Assembly: GCA_964478165.1 (NCBI GenBank)
Contig: CAYZGU010000016.1
Span: 1 to 64,000 of the forward strand
DNA length: 64,000 bases
Direction: 5' to 3'
From: CAYZGU01 sp964478165
Lineage (GTDB): Bacteria > Poribacteria > WGA-4E > JAJDTR01
Below, in pieces: positions 38,847 to 47,598 of the stretch (its first letter is position 1; each line of letters begins with the position of its first letter). Below the pieces are notes generated by a model. It did not search any database and was not told where the DNA came from. It worked only from the letters and a program-made list of their open reading frames with translations. A program made the position numbers and the translations under genes.

Positions 38847-39920
38847 TTGCCAATTCGACACATCATTCACATTGACCTCGATGCTTTCTTCGCGTCTGTT
38901 GAACAGCGCGATAATCCTCAGATGCGCGGAAGAGCGGTTCTCGTGGGTGGGACTCCTGGCGAACATGGCGTGGTTGCCGCCGCAAGCTACGAAGCACGTC
39001 GTTTTGGAATACACAGTGCTATGCCGATGAGAACCGCACTCCAGAGGTGTCCTTACGCGGTAGTTGTTCCACCTCGCAAAGACCACTACCGTAGCGTCTC
39101 TGCGAAAATTCGTAAGATTCTTCATCGTTACACCAATCTGGTTGAACCAGTGGCCCTTGATGAGTGCTATCTAGACGTGACGGATAGCGAGCGCGCCGTT
39201 GCCGATATCTCGTATGTTATCGGAGTTGCGCAGCAGATTAAGGAGCGCATCTGGTGCGAACTCGCGCTCACAGCATCGGCCGGGGTTGCACACAACAAGT
39301 TCCTGGCAAAGATCGCGTCTGATATGCAGAAGCCGGATGGTTTGGTTGTTCTAAGACCGTATCAAGTTGAACCTTTTCTCCGGGAACTACCGGTGAATAA
39401 AATTGGAGGCGTCGGCGCCGTTACCGAGAAACGTTTGGCCACGTTGGGAATCGAATTCATAGGACAACTTCGGCAGTGTTCGCTAGCACTCCTGGTCCAC
39501 GAATTTGGAAAAATGGGTGTTTACTTCTATCATGTTGCCAGAGGTATAGATAATCGACCAGTCGATCCTTCTGACAAGCGAAACTCTATAAGTCGCGAGA
39601 AAACTTTCGCTAGCAACATCTTCTCAATCCAAGGGATAAGATGCGCGCTGAAAGATCTTAGCAATTCGGTGTTCACTGTCCTGGAGTCGGAGGGCTTAAG
39701 GGGTAGAACGACAAGGTTGAAGGTTCGTTACCCAAATTTTCGGGTGGTAACCAGATCTCAGACGTTGGCAACTGGTATACGGACAAAGGATACCATACAC
39801 CGGCGGGTTGTTGAATTGCTTGGGAAAACTGAGGCTAAATCTTTAGGAGTAAGCCTTCTCGGAGTGTCAATCTCACAGTGGGAGCATGAACGCCCGCGAC
39901 AGTTGCAGCTCTTCGAATGA
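38847..39920 (+). CDS. dinB: DNA polymerase IV (Y-family translesion polymerase)
   Basis: A 357-residue error-prone polymerase. The N-terminal HIIHIDLDAFFASVEQRDNP and LDECYLDVT supply the catalytic acidic residues; the palm, thumb (helix-hairpin-helix near residue 185) and little-finger domains follow. The C-terminus ends in RQLQLFE, whose QLQLF is a clamp-binding motif. The TTG start at 38847 gives the usual N-terminus and has TGGAG 8 nt upstream; an ATG at 38799 would add 16 residues that do not look like the family. No lexA-type box found. It is divergent from a gene encoding a clamp-like domain. Confidence 0.92.
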   Translation: MPIRHIIHIDLDAFFASVEQRDNPQMRGRAVLVGGTPGEHGVVAAASYEARRFGIHSAMPMRTALQRCPYAVVVPPRKDHYRSVSAKIRKILHRYTNLVEPVALDECYLDVTDSERAVADISYVIGVAQQIKERIWCELALTASAGVAHNKFLAKIASDMQKPDGLVVLRPYQVEPFLRELPVNKIGGVGAVTEKRLATLGIEFIGQLRQCSLALLVHEFGKMGVYFYHVARGIDNRPVDPSDKRNSISREKTFASNIFSIQGIRCALKDLSNSVFTVLESEGLRGRTTRLKVRYPNFRVVTRSQTLATGIRTKDTIHRRVVELLGKTEAKSLGVSLLGVSISQWEHERPRQLQLFE

Positions 39921-41249
39921 CAAATCTTGTAAGATTAGGTGGAAGTTGGTTTACTATATGCTTTTAGGGCATGTGCAGGTAGGCGATTCATGTAGATTGC
40001 GAACAGTACGCGATATTTGTCCAACGTCCGCAATTATGCACAATTGTCAAATTGATGTCATGCTTTCCATTCACTAGAAGAGTCGCTCCCTTGTTGCAAG
40101 CGAAGAGAGTCATCATACCCTAGTGCTACGGTTTAAAAATGGCTTTCTTAGTGTACGATTCTGGACAACACGGAGCATCAAAATGCTTCCCCTCGTCAGA
40201 TAGATCCTACACGCAACGCGCTACTATTCTGAATCGCGAAAAATTTGTTCAATTCTTATTGAGTGCCGAGATTGTCAAGGAATTTCATGGACATTCTCTG
40301 TTATCCGCAATCTGACGAGTCGAACCTTACACTGTTCGCACGCACCATCCTTTGGGGGGATTTTACGAACGGGTCCAGTTACTACCTCTGCCACCCATAG
40401 TTTACTGAGGCGATTCGTGCCTCCATCCGTAGCTTGGTGGTGTAGCGCCGCGCTGCCTTGGCGAACGGTGTCAGGCAGATCGGAAGAAACAAAGTTAACT
40501 CGCTGGTCCGTGTGCTCCACTTCGCAAGTCTACAACTACTCCGCGGTTTTTAGTTAACTGCGCATGCTCACATCGACTTGGCGATGATGGTGACTATGAG
40601 GGCATAGTTTCAGTCGGTCTTGCCAATCATTGTCCGAAACCCGGCGTAAATCAGTGTGCATAGTACTGACTGCTGGACAGAGCAGCTCTGTCGAAAACAA
40701 GGCCGAGATGAAAGTCGTGTATAGCTACTATAGGATGTGCATCGCCTTTCTAACACACGCCCAAGGGAGTTTCGATTTGTGAGTCGTGAAGTTGGACAAC
40801 GCCATCACGTCTAGTTGTGGTAAGTAGGAGACCGAACAGTTCCTAAGCTCAATACAGTCAGACACGCGAATCATTACCAACGCAATTCTACCCTTCTGCC
40901 GTGCAATAGCTTTCTACTTGATTTCTGTTATATATGTGTTATAATTTCTTTGCACAAGCATAGCAGAATCATACATATGCCGAAGAATTCCTCTATACGA
41001 ACAGAGTTTGTTTCTGGGGGAGAGAGTGTAGTGAGAAAACCTACGCCCGTTAAGGCGTTAAGGCCTTCGTCGCAGCACCATTGGCTTCCGAACTCGGCTA
41101 AGTGAGCTGCCGACTTGTTAGGCCCGTTTCTTGGATAAGTCCGACACGAAGAAATGATCGAAAAACACGAAAATTGAGTCTACGAGAGATTGCCGACGTC
41201 CGGTGTGTTGTCATAATACCTAAGAAGTAGGATAATGGAGGTGTTAAAG
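39921..41249. other. Long intergenic region upstream of the omega-like gene
   Basis: About 1.33 kb. No domain-bearing frame. It holds a good promoter candidate (40918-40945) and, after it, a 42-codon frame (40977-41105) without a convincing ribosome binding site. An untranslated leader or small RNA between the promoter and the next gene is possible. Confidence 0.5.
40918..40945 (+). promoter_or_regulatory. Candidate sigma70-type promoter
   Basis: TTGATT (40918-40923), 16-nt spacer, TATAAT (40940-40945). The -10 box is perfect. The next credible gene, omega-like, starts 300 nt downstream. Confidence 0.45.
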
Positions 41250-41585
41250 ATGCCAGTGGTTTATCTTCAAGACGTAACCAAAAAGATTGAGAACAAATTT
41301 CTTGGAATCAATGTAATGGCCCAACGTGGACGTCAAATTAATCAGGAAACTTCGCCTTTCTTCCAAGTTGAGACCAAACCGTCGACCCTCGCGATAGACG
41401 AGTTTGTTGCCGGAAAGATTGGCTACAGGGAATTGGGAAGTGCGGCGTCCGATACGGACGATCTTCACATATTCTCTGTTGATGAATCTGAAGAAGTAGC
41501 AGAACAAGACGACTTTCAGACGGAGGAGATTTATGTTGATCAGGCAATAAGTCCAGAACCTGATGAGCGTGAGGAAGGTCTATAG
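41250..41585 (+). CDS. rpoZ: RNA polymerase omega-subunit-like protein with acidic tail
   Basis: A 111-residue protein whose first 65 residues match the omega subunit: KKIENKFLGINVMAQRGRQI corresponds to the conserved NRF..V..AARRARQL core, and STLAIDEFVAGKIGY to the IALEEIxxGKI segment. Omega helps assemble and stabilise the RNA polymerase beta-prime subunit. The last 40-45 residues are very rich in Asp and Glu, longer than in most omega subunits. ATG at 41250 is chosen because GGAGGT lies 8 nt upstream; the ATG at 41235 overlaps that site. Alone, without the gmk/spoT neighbours common in other bacteria. Confidence 0.82.
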   Translation: MPVVYLQDVTKKIENKFLGINVMAQRGRQINQETSPFFQVETKPSTLAIDEFVAGKIGYRELGSAASDTDDLHIFSVDESEEVAEQDDFQTEEIYVDQAISPEPDEREEGL

Positions 41586-41797
41586 ATGGAAGACGATGTA
41601 GCCCACGGCTGCGTGTATGCGGGCGCTACTCTCTCTACCAGTCCGCTTCTGCCAATCTCTATTGCACGCGCGCATAAGCTTGTTGTTTAATGTCGTCCCA
41701 CACCAGCTGGCGCATGAGCGTTGGCATGCAGTGTGCGAGCCGGACGAGGTCGTCCGAATGTATAAACATGTCGTAAGCTCCGGCTGCAGAGAGTAAG

Positions 41798-43234
41798 GTG
41801 CCAGTGAGTAATAGTAAGTGCGACCAGCGAGACACATCGATAATACCGACCCCCCGTGCGATGAAGTTGGGTGGAGCAGAAATGATTGTCGGCAGCCAGC
41901 TAGTAGTGTCAGAGCGAGAACTATTCCCTCTCGCCGTCGTCCTAGCGGAAGAACTTTGGGCGCTAACCGGACGACGGTTTTTAATCCGTGAGGGTGAAGC
42001 GGTGGACGGTGATGTGCGACTATCCATCGACGAGACATTGAAGGATGAGGAATATTCACTTGAGATTGGAAAGACGGCTGAAGTTCGGGGTGTAGACTAC
42101 TGCGCTCTTGCAAGCGGTACGGTTTCCATTTTGCAAGTAATATCCTCGCAGCAGAGTTTGCTTAAGTTGCCGAGAATGAAGCTGTTAGATGCCCCGTTCG
42201 CGTCGTACCGCGGACTCTTAATTGACCTGGCTCGGAATTGGCATTCTCTCGAAAGTCTTAAGCAGATTGTCGTAATGTGCCGTTGGTACAAGATTCACTA
42301 TCTACAGCTGCACCTAACTGACGATCAGAGCAGTGTGTTTCGAAGCAGGTCATATCCGCACAGCGGTGCTTTCAGCAGGCATTATACAACGAATCAGCTT
42401 TGTGACCTCCAAGCGTTTGCCACTACGAGAGGGGTGACGATTGTACCGGAGCTTAATACTCCCGGGCATTCAGCGGCGTTGCGCCAATCCATTCCCCAGC
42501 TGAGATGCGAACCAATGGGAGATGCAATGTGCTGTGGCAAAGAGACGACCTACAAGATTATTGATACCCTCATCTGCGAATTGTGCGAAATTTTCCAAAC
42601 CACCAAATATTTTCATATCGGATGCGACGAAGTAATTGTGGATGGGTGGCGGAAATGCACAGCTTGTAGATCGTACATGCAGACCCATAACCTGACTGAG
42701 CCTAGTGAACTATATAGGCATTTTATTACTCGATTGAACACCATCGTTAAGCGATACGGCAAGCAGACAATCGTTTGGGAGGGCTTTCACAAGAGGGGGA
42801 AGATTTCGATACCTCGCGACATTATCGTGATGGTCTTCGAGTGTCTTTACAACACGCCATTTGACCTGGTGAAGGATGGATATTCAGTGATTAATGCCTC
42901 ATCGATTCCATTGTACGTTGTGAATGACGATAAATGCTCGGCTGAACACATATACCGCTGGAATTTGTACCGATGGGAACCATTAAATCGTGCGTCTTCT
43001 CTACACGGTAGAATAGTGGAGCTCGCACCGACGAAAATGGTATTGGGCGCTCAGATATGCGCCTGGGAACAAGCTGAAATGCGGGAGATTCCTAGTCTTC
43101 GCAAGCGCCTTCCCATGATGAGTGAACGTGTCTGGAATCCTTTCGCAAATCTCGATTTTAATGACTTCTCAACGCGATTGAACAAAACCGACGCGCAACT
43201 GACGCGAATCCTGGCGGCCGCCGAATTGAATTAA
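41798..43234 (+). CDS. Beta-N-acetylhexosaminidase, GH20
   Basis: A 478-residue family 20 glycosidase that removes terminal GlcNAc or GalNAc. Residues about 15-125 are the GH20b-like N-terminal domain; the TIM barrel follows with YRGLLIDLARNWHS, LHLTDDQ, PELNTPGHS and the catalytic pair in HIGCDEVI (Asp-Glu near residues 274-275; most members have HIGGDE). No signal peptide, so it acts in the cell or the N-terminus is missed. GTG at 41798 is used and GTG at 41804 is also possible. Fits amino-sugar harvest with the sulfatase and lyase genes nearby. Confidence 0.88.
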   Translation: MPVSNSKCDQRDTSIIPTPRAMKLGGAEMIVGSQLVVSERELFPLAVVLAEELWALTGRRFLIREGEAVDGDVRLSIDETLKDEEYSLEIGKTAEVRGVDYCALASGTVSILQVISSQQSLLKLPRMKLLDAPFASYRGLLIDLARNWHSLESLKQIVVMCRWYKIHYLQLHLTDDQSSVFRSRSYPHSGAFSRHYTTNQLCDLQAFATTRGVTIVPELNTPGHSAALRQSIPQLRCEPMGDAMCCGKETTYKIIDTLICELCEIFQTTKYFHIGCDEVIVDGWRKCTACRSYMQTHNLTEPSELYRHFITRLNTIVKRYGKQTIVWEGFHKRGKISIPRDIIVMVFECLYNTPFDLVKDGYSVINASSIPLYVVNDDKCSAEHIYRWNLYRWEPLNRASSLHGRIVELAPTKMVLGAQICAWEQAEMREIPSLRKRLPMMSERVWNPFANLDFNDFSTRLNKTDAQLTRILAAAELN

Positions 43235-43787
43235 TTGGATATCCGTCAAGTGTTAGTTGGACTCGGTAAGGCGTAGCGCATCATGTGTGCCGTACAGCTT
43301 GAAGGGTGCGTACTGATTTTGGTGTGTCTTAGCTCTGTTGTCCAGCCAACTTGAAGCACAGAAACCATAGCGCACAGCTTGTTCTGAAAACTCGGCCAAC
43401 ATGGAGAGGTGCTTGAAGAATGGTGGCGGACGATGTTCTAAAAGATATTCCATGCTGTGGCATTCGACGCGAATACGGACCGAACAAACACTTCAACATA
43501 GAAATAGAAGAAGAATGGTCTACAGTCGCGTGCGTATTGAAAGTCAAATCGCGCGTCACGAGTGTACAGCGTGATGATTGTTTGATTACGTCAAAGTCAT
43601 CCCCTGAACGCCTCTCCAGTATTTTAGGCGATTCGATTTGAGAGCCAGTGTTTTTTGACGCGTTAGCAGATGCCCGATCAGAGGCAACGATTTGAAGATT
43701 TACCCAATCCAACGCTCGTCGGGCGTCTCTTCCATTAATCATAAAACAGAAGATTCTTTCACTGCTAGGAAAGAACTGAACCTTTGC
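43235..43787. other. Convergent intergenic region
   Basis: About 550 bp between the GH20 gene and the end of an unknown minus-strand gene. Two overlapping open frames (43329-43742 minus, 43420-43641 plus) show no recognisable domain or ribosome binding site. Confidence 0.4.
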
Positions 43788-44573
43788 TCAATCTGTCGCA
43801 ATTACCGAATTTTTACAGTTTTCTACGCACACTATCTCCGAGTAATGGTTTACGGATAGTCCAGATCGAATCGGGGTCGGCTTCTGAACGATAAACTCGA
43901 TCCAGTCGAACTGGTTGAATGCAGAGAAAGCAAGCCAGAATGTCTCGATGACCCTATCATGGGGAACGGAGAAATCGGGATATATCACCGGGCCTGTATC
44001 GGTCTGGAACGCGCCTAATCGCTCGCTAAAGTTCATTGTCCAGATTGGATAATCAAGTACCACCTTATAGCCGGATGTTGTAAACTCTGTCCTCCCTAGG
44101 AGAGGACGGCTTGTCTGTGCAGCTTGAACAATATCAGATGTACGATTAAGTAGGATTCCATGTGCCGATGTAACCTCGATTTTGTGGCTGTGAAATGCGT
44201 CTCTCGTGCTGATAATCTGACGTTCAGGTTGCTGTCCAAGCGTGGGAGGTTGTAGCATTACACCTTTGTCATTTCTGTCCCAACTCTTCAACAAGATGCT
44301 GTCCTCTTCGGACAAGATAGGGCGGAATTCAGCATTTGGTTCGGTGAAGATTCCTAGATTCTGGTCTGCCCCAATTCTTTCGGTTTTTGTCGCTTCTCCC
44401 AAAAAATATTCTACTGATGTTCCGTGCGTATCAGTGATTTCGCAACGGCACTCAATCACTATACGGGATCTGTTATGCACGTTTTGACGAGTATCCGAGA
44501 TGGTTTTTGGTGGATGTTTCTCCCAATCCATTTCGAAAAAAATGTATGAACGGTAAAAATCGAGCACTTTCAT
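43788..44573 (-). CDS. Protein of unknown function
   Basis: A 261-residue soluble protein with no domain that I recognise. It looks real: the frame is long and even, codon use matches its neighbours, and GGAGGAG stands 9 nt before the ATG at 44573. The sequence is rich in aromatic and charged residues (FEMDWEKHPPKT, LKSWDRNDKGVM), has no signal peptide or membrane helix, and alternates beta-strand-like stretches. A perfect 17-bp hairpin lies 28 nt upstream of the start, inside its likely leader. Confidence 0.7.
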   Translation of the reverse strand: MKVLDFYRSYIFFEMDWEKHPPKTISDTRQNVHNRSRIVIECRCEITDTHGTSVEYFLGEATKTERIGADQNLGIFTEPNAEFRPILSEEDSILLKSWDRNDKGVMLQPPTLGQQPERQIISTRDAFHSHKIEVTSAHGILLNRTSDIVQAAQTSRPLLGRTEFTTSGYKVVLDYPIWTMNFSERLGAFQTDTGPVIYPDFSVPHDRVIETFWLAFSAFNQFDWIEFIVQKPTPIRSGLSVNHYSEIVCVENCKNSVIATD

Positions 44574-44600
44574 GACTTTGAACTCCTCCGCAATTCTGCT

Positions 44601-44646
44601 GACACATGAGCGCGACTACCATATAGGCAAGTCGCGCTCATGTGTC
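44601..44646. repeat. Perfect 17-bp inverted repeat, 12-nt loop
   Basis: GACACATGAGCGCGACT (44601-44617) and its exact complement (44630-44646). On the minus strand it ends just before the ribosome binding site of the unknown gene at 43788-44573, and about 200 nt after the end of the DNA glycosylase gene. No T-tract. Confidence 0.92.
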
Positions 44647-44845
44647 GGTGAGCTGAAGTTGAATTATAGTTAGTTCTGTTGTTCCGGCAGAGTCGGCACA
44701 CTGAATCAGGACCGGCGTTTGTCGACTCTTGATGCCCTAACGCTTCTATGTCGGCTGAGTGCCTTTCTATGCAGTGGGTGGTTTCTGGAGCAAACCTTCG
44801 ATGTGTTGTTGAAACCGGCACATCGAATCCGGATTGTTTCGAAAG

Positions 44846-45439
44846 TCAGATCTGTTTGGTCACGGAACGTTGCAGATGTCGGTAGCATCGGACTATGTCT
44901 TCGATGCGGTAATTCGCATTCAATCCACTGGGATTTGGGAGCGCCCAGATAGTACAATTGTGGATGTGGTTTGGCTGAATTCCAACTACGGCATCGGGTT
45001 GGTTGAATCCAGTCCGATAGGCGGTAATCCCCAGTATTGCCAGGATCTCAATCTGGTAGAGACATATCTTTTTCCTCAGGCGGTCCACACCATCAAATAG
45101 TACCGATAGCTCAATATCGGACGCACGAGCGGTGGCGCCGGCAACCAGGTTCGTGATTCCATATCCCGATGTCAACAGTAATTTTTCGTCGGACGGTGCA
45201 AACTCACGATCAGTAAATCCAGAACGGTGCAGTGCAGGCCAAAACCTGTTTCCGGGCCTAGCGAAATGATGGCCCACAGCCGCCGAGTACAAACTGGGAT
45301 AGATTCCGCAGAACAACACGCTTAATCCGGCCGCAATTACATCAGGAACGGTATGTCCCACAGCGGATTGAAGCTGATCTTTGGATGGCTTATACGGTTT
45401 GACTCTAGAACCCATAGTCCATTCACCAGTGCTCGCCAT
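44846..45439 (-). CDS. Mismatch-specific uracil/thymine DNA glycosylase (Mug/TDG family) with changed active site
   Basis: A 197-residue family 2 uracil-DNA glycosylase relative. FCGIYPSLYSAAVGHHFARPGNRFWPALH and the second motif LPNPSGLNA (167-175) match the family closely. The first motif normally reads GINPG, where the Asn activates the water; here it is Tyr47 (codon TAT at 45299-45301). One base change from AAT would give this. The protein may have lost glycosylase activity, act with a different residue, or contain a sequence error. The remainder of the fold looks complete. ATG at 45439; 45415 is an alternative. Confidence 0.87.
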   Translation of the reverse strand: MASTGEWTMGSRVKPYKPSKDQLQSAVGHTVPDVIAAGLSVLFCGIYPSLYSAAVGHHFARPGNRFWPALHRSGFTDREFAPSDEKLLLTSGYGITNLVAGATARASDIELSVLFDGVDRLRKKICLYQIEILAILGITAYRTGFNQPDAVVGIQPNHIHNCTIWALPNPSGLNANYRIEDIVRCYRHLQRSVTKQI

Positions 45440-45687
45440 CGTCTAAAAGCATCTCGGAGGGTAGCGATTCACCACCGGATAACGCTTGACAAAATTCCGA
45501 TTCACGCTATAATATCGCATGTGTTTCAGTTTGCGAATAGCAATCAATAGTATACATCGCATGCTATTTGAATGCAAGGGTTGCTTTCCCACAAGTCACG
45601 AACACTCTGGCGGTTTGTGGCTCAAATGGCCATACGCGGCCGTGTCGTCTAAGTGTAAGAATATGTACGCGACTTGCCTGGAGTGCT

Positions 45688-46542
45688 ATGCGCATAACAG
45701 CCACTCAAAAACGACTTGAACTCATTCGTGACGGATTTTGTGTCTTTAGGAACGTGCTGAAACAAGAGATGCTCATAAAGTTGGAGCGTATGAGCACCTG
45801 GATGATAGCTCAAGAAGAAACGGATCATTTTGATCGTTTCCGATCGCAAGGGAGTCTAATTCCGTACTGCAAATATCCCCATCAGGATTTTGCTAACCTT
45901 ATTGCATATCCCAAAGCCATTGAAACTCTCGCAGAACTAGGTTTCGAGCATCCCAGAGTGGGAAGCGGGTATGTGATTAGCAAACCACCGCACAGCCCAG
46001 GACTGTTTTGGCATCAAGATGGTCATTTGTGGGGACACCCAATTGGGTACACCGAAAAACCTCAACAGTATTTTCTGATGTACTATTTGGTAGACACGAA
46101 CCGCCATAATGGGTGTCTGCGCGTGCTTCCGGGGTCACACCTGAAACGCCACGCGCTCCATAATCTGCAGCGCGTGGCGCATCAAGATGACGGAGTAAGT
46201 CGAGGTACAGAGATTAACCATCCTGCTTTCAGCGTAGCCGAAGGTGAGATTGACGTACCCGTGAGAGCCGGGGACTTGGTCATCGGAGATGCCCGAATGC
46301 TACACGCTACGCACCCGAACTGCGGAAACGCGCATAGAACGGTCATCACTATCTGGTACTGGCCCGCGTTCGACGATCTGCCGCCAGAGGTCAAAGCCTT
46401 CGTTGTTGACGGGCGGAGTGGTTCTGAGATTTCGGTCTGGCGAGAAGGTACAAAGGATAAAACGGATTGGTTAGAGCCTGTCTACGATGGAATAGCCTCA
46501 TCTATCGTGTCCGTACGCTCGCCTGACGGCCGCCTTTCATAA
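45688..46542 (+). CDS. Phytanoyl-CoA dioxygenase (PhyH) family protein
   Basis: A 284-residue Fe(II)/2-oxoglutarate oxygenase. The iron ligands are His and Asp in FWHQDGHLWG and the distal His in ARMLHATHPNCG, with the 2-oxoglutarate-binding Arg in AHRTVITIWYW. These enzymes hydroxylate small molecules, lipids or halogenate in some branches; the substrate is unknown. Start at 45688 (MRITATQKR) is preferred since the family domain begins directly after it; an in-frame ATG at 45568 would add a poor 40-residue leader. A TauD-like oxygenase follows after 118 bp. Confidence 0.87.
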   Translation: MRITATQKRLELIRDGFCVFRNVLKQEMLIKLERMSTWMIAQEETDHFDRFRSQGSLIPYCKYPHQDFANLIAYPKAIETLAELGFEHPRVGSGYVISKPPHSPGLFWHQDGHLWGHPIGYTEKPQQYFLMYYLVDTNRHNGCLRVLPGSHLKRHALHNLQRVAHQDDGVSRGTEINHPAFSVAEGEIDVPVRAGDLVIGDARMLHATHPNCGNAHRTVITIWYWPAFDDLPPEVKAFVVDGRSGSEISVWREGTKDKTDWLEPVYDGIASSIVSVRSPDGRLS

Positions 46543-46558
46543 AGTATAGCGTACGGAC
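46509..46558. repeat. 11-bp inverted repeat at the 3' end of the PhyH gene
   Basis: GTCCGTACGCT (46509-46519, inside the last codons) and its exact complement (46548-46558, just after the stop). Stem-loop with a 28-nt loop; possible mRNA end structure, but without a T-tract. Confidence 0.7.
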
Positions 46559-46660
46559 GGAGACCACGAACCTCCAACGGTTCCATGCCCAGTAATTGGA
46601 CTAGTAGTTCAGACACCAGCGTGCGCAAGTCGCAATATCACCTCTGAAGGACATCATCCT

Positions 46661-47524
46661 ATGAATTCGAATAAACTCAAGATTGAAAAAGTGACGCCGC
46701 ACTGTGGGGCTGAAATTCATGATATTGACCTTTCCCAGCCGCTTGATGAAGACACGATTAAGGCTATTAGGACAGCGCTTGCCGCTCACTGCGTTCTATT
46801 TTTTCGCGACCAACGAATGTCTCCTGAGCAACAGAAAAAGCTGGGAAATCGATTCGGTGAACTCCACATTCACCCCGCTTGGCCGAGAGTTGTGAAGGGG
46901 CATCCCGAGGTCATGGAGATTTACACCGACGAGAACAGCAAACGCGTTGCTGGCGAACAGTGGCATTCGGATGTGTCCTGTGACACCGAACCACCACACG
47001 GTACGATTCTCCACATGATTGAAACACCTATAGTCGGTGGTGACACGTTGTTCGCGAATACATACGAAGCCTTTGAAAGCCTCTCAAACACGCTACAAGA
47101 ATTCCTTGAGTCCTTAACTGCGGTGCACGACGGCGAACATGTGTATCGCGATCGCTACCACCCTGCCTATGGACCGGATCCGGATTTGGACAAAACGTAT
47201 CCTCGTTCCGAGCATCCCGTGGTCCGCACGCATCCGGTTAGTGGGCGTAAGGCGCTTTTCGTTAATCGAACATTTACAACGCATATAGTTCAACTTTCCC
47301 AACGCGAGAGCAACGCTCTACTGCACATGCTTCTTGAGCATATAGAACAGCCGGAATTCCAATGTCGCTTCCAGTGGAAACCTGGCTCGGTAGCCTTCTG
47401 GGATAATTGTTGTGCTCAACATCATGCCATGTGGGACTACTATCCAGAGCGTCGTCGAGGGCTCCGTGTCACGGTCAAGGGTGACGCGCCATTTTTGAAT
47501 CGTGATGGTGGCGCGAACAGTTAG
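46661..47524 (+). CDS. TauD/TfdA-family dioxygenase
   Basis: A 287-residue Fe(II)/2-oxoglutarate dioxygenase. The iron facial triad is His and Asp in EQWHSDVS and the distal His in NCCAQHHAMWDYYPERRRGLR, whose Arg residues bind 2-oxoglutarate and substrate. Family members include taurine dioxygenase (releases sulfite from taurine), 2,4-D dioxygenase and alkylsulfatase; sequence alone does not choose between them. ATG at 46661 has AAGGA 9 nt upstream. Probably co-transcribed with the PhyH gene before it. Confidence 0.9.
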   Translation: MNSNKLKIEKVTPHCGAEIHDIDLSQPLDEDTIKAIRTALAAHCVLFFRDQRMSPEQQKKLGNRFGELHIHPAWPRVVKGHPEVMEIYTDENSKRVAGEQWHSDVSCDTEPPHGTILHMIETPIVGGDTLFANTYEAFESLSNTLQEFLESLTAVHDGEHVYRDRYHPAYGPDPDLDKTYPRSEHPVVRTHPVSGRKALFVNRTFTTHIVQLSQRESNALLHMLLEHIEQPEFQCRFQWKPGSVAFWDNCCAQHHAMWDYYPERRRGLRVTVKGDAPFLNRDGGANS

Positions 47525-47598
47525 GTGCATTAGTTGACGACTCATTTCTTGTCTGCCAGCCGATTCTCGCTTGTATTGAGTGCGGCTATGTAAATCTC

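Noticed and set aside
40977..41105. 42-codon frame after the promoter at 40918
   Set aside because: Its first ATG lacks a ribosome binding site and the product resembles nothing known; kept only as a possibility in the intergenic entry.
43329..43742. 137-codon open frame on the minus strand after the GH20 gene
   Set aside because: No domain or ribosome binding site, and another open frame overlaps it on the plus strand, as expected by chance.
46130..46175. Inverted repeat GCCACGCGCT/AGCGCGTGGC
   Set aside because: It lies inside the PhyH coding sequence and is explained by codons for conserved residues and chance.
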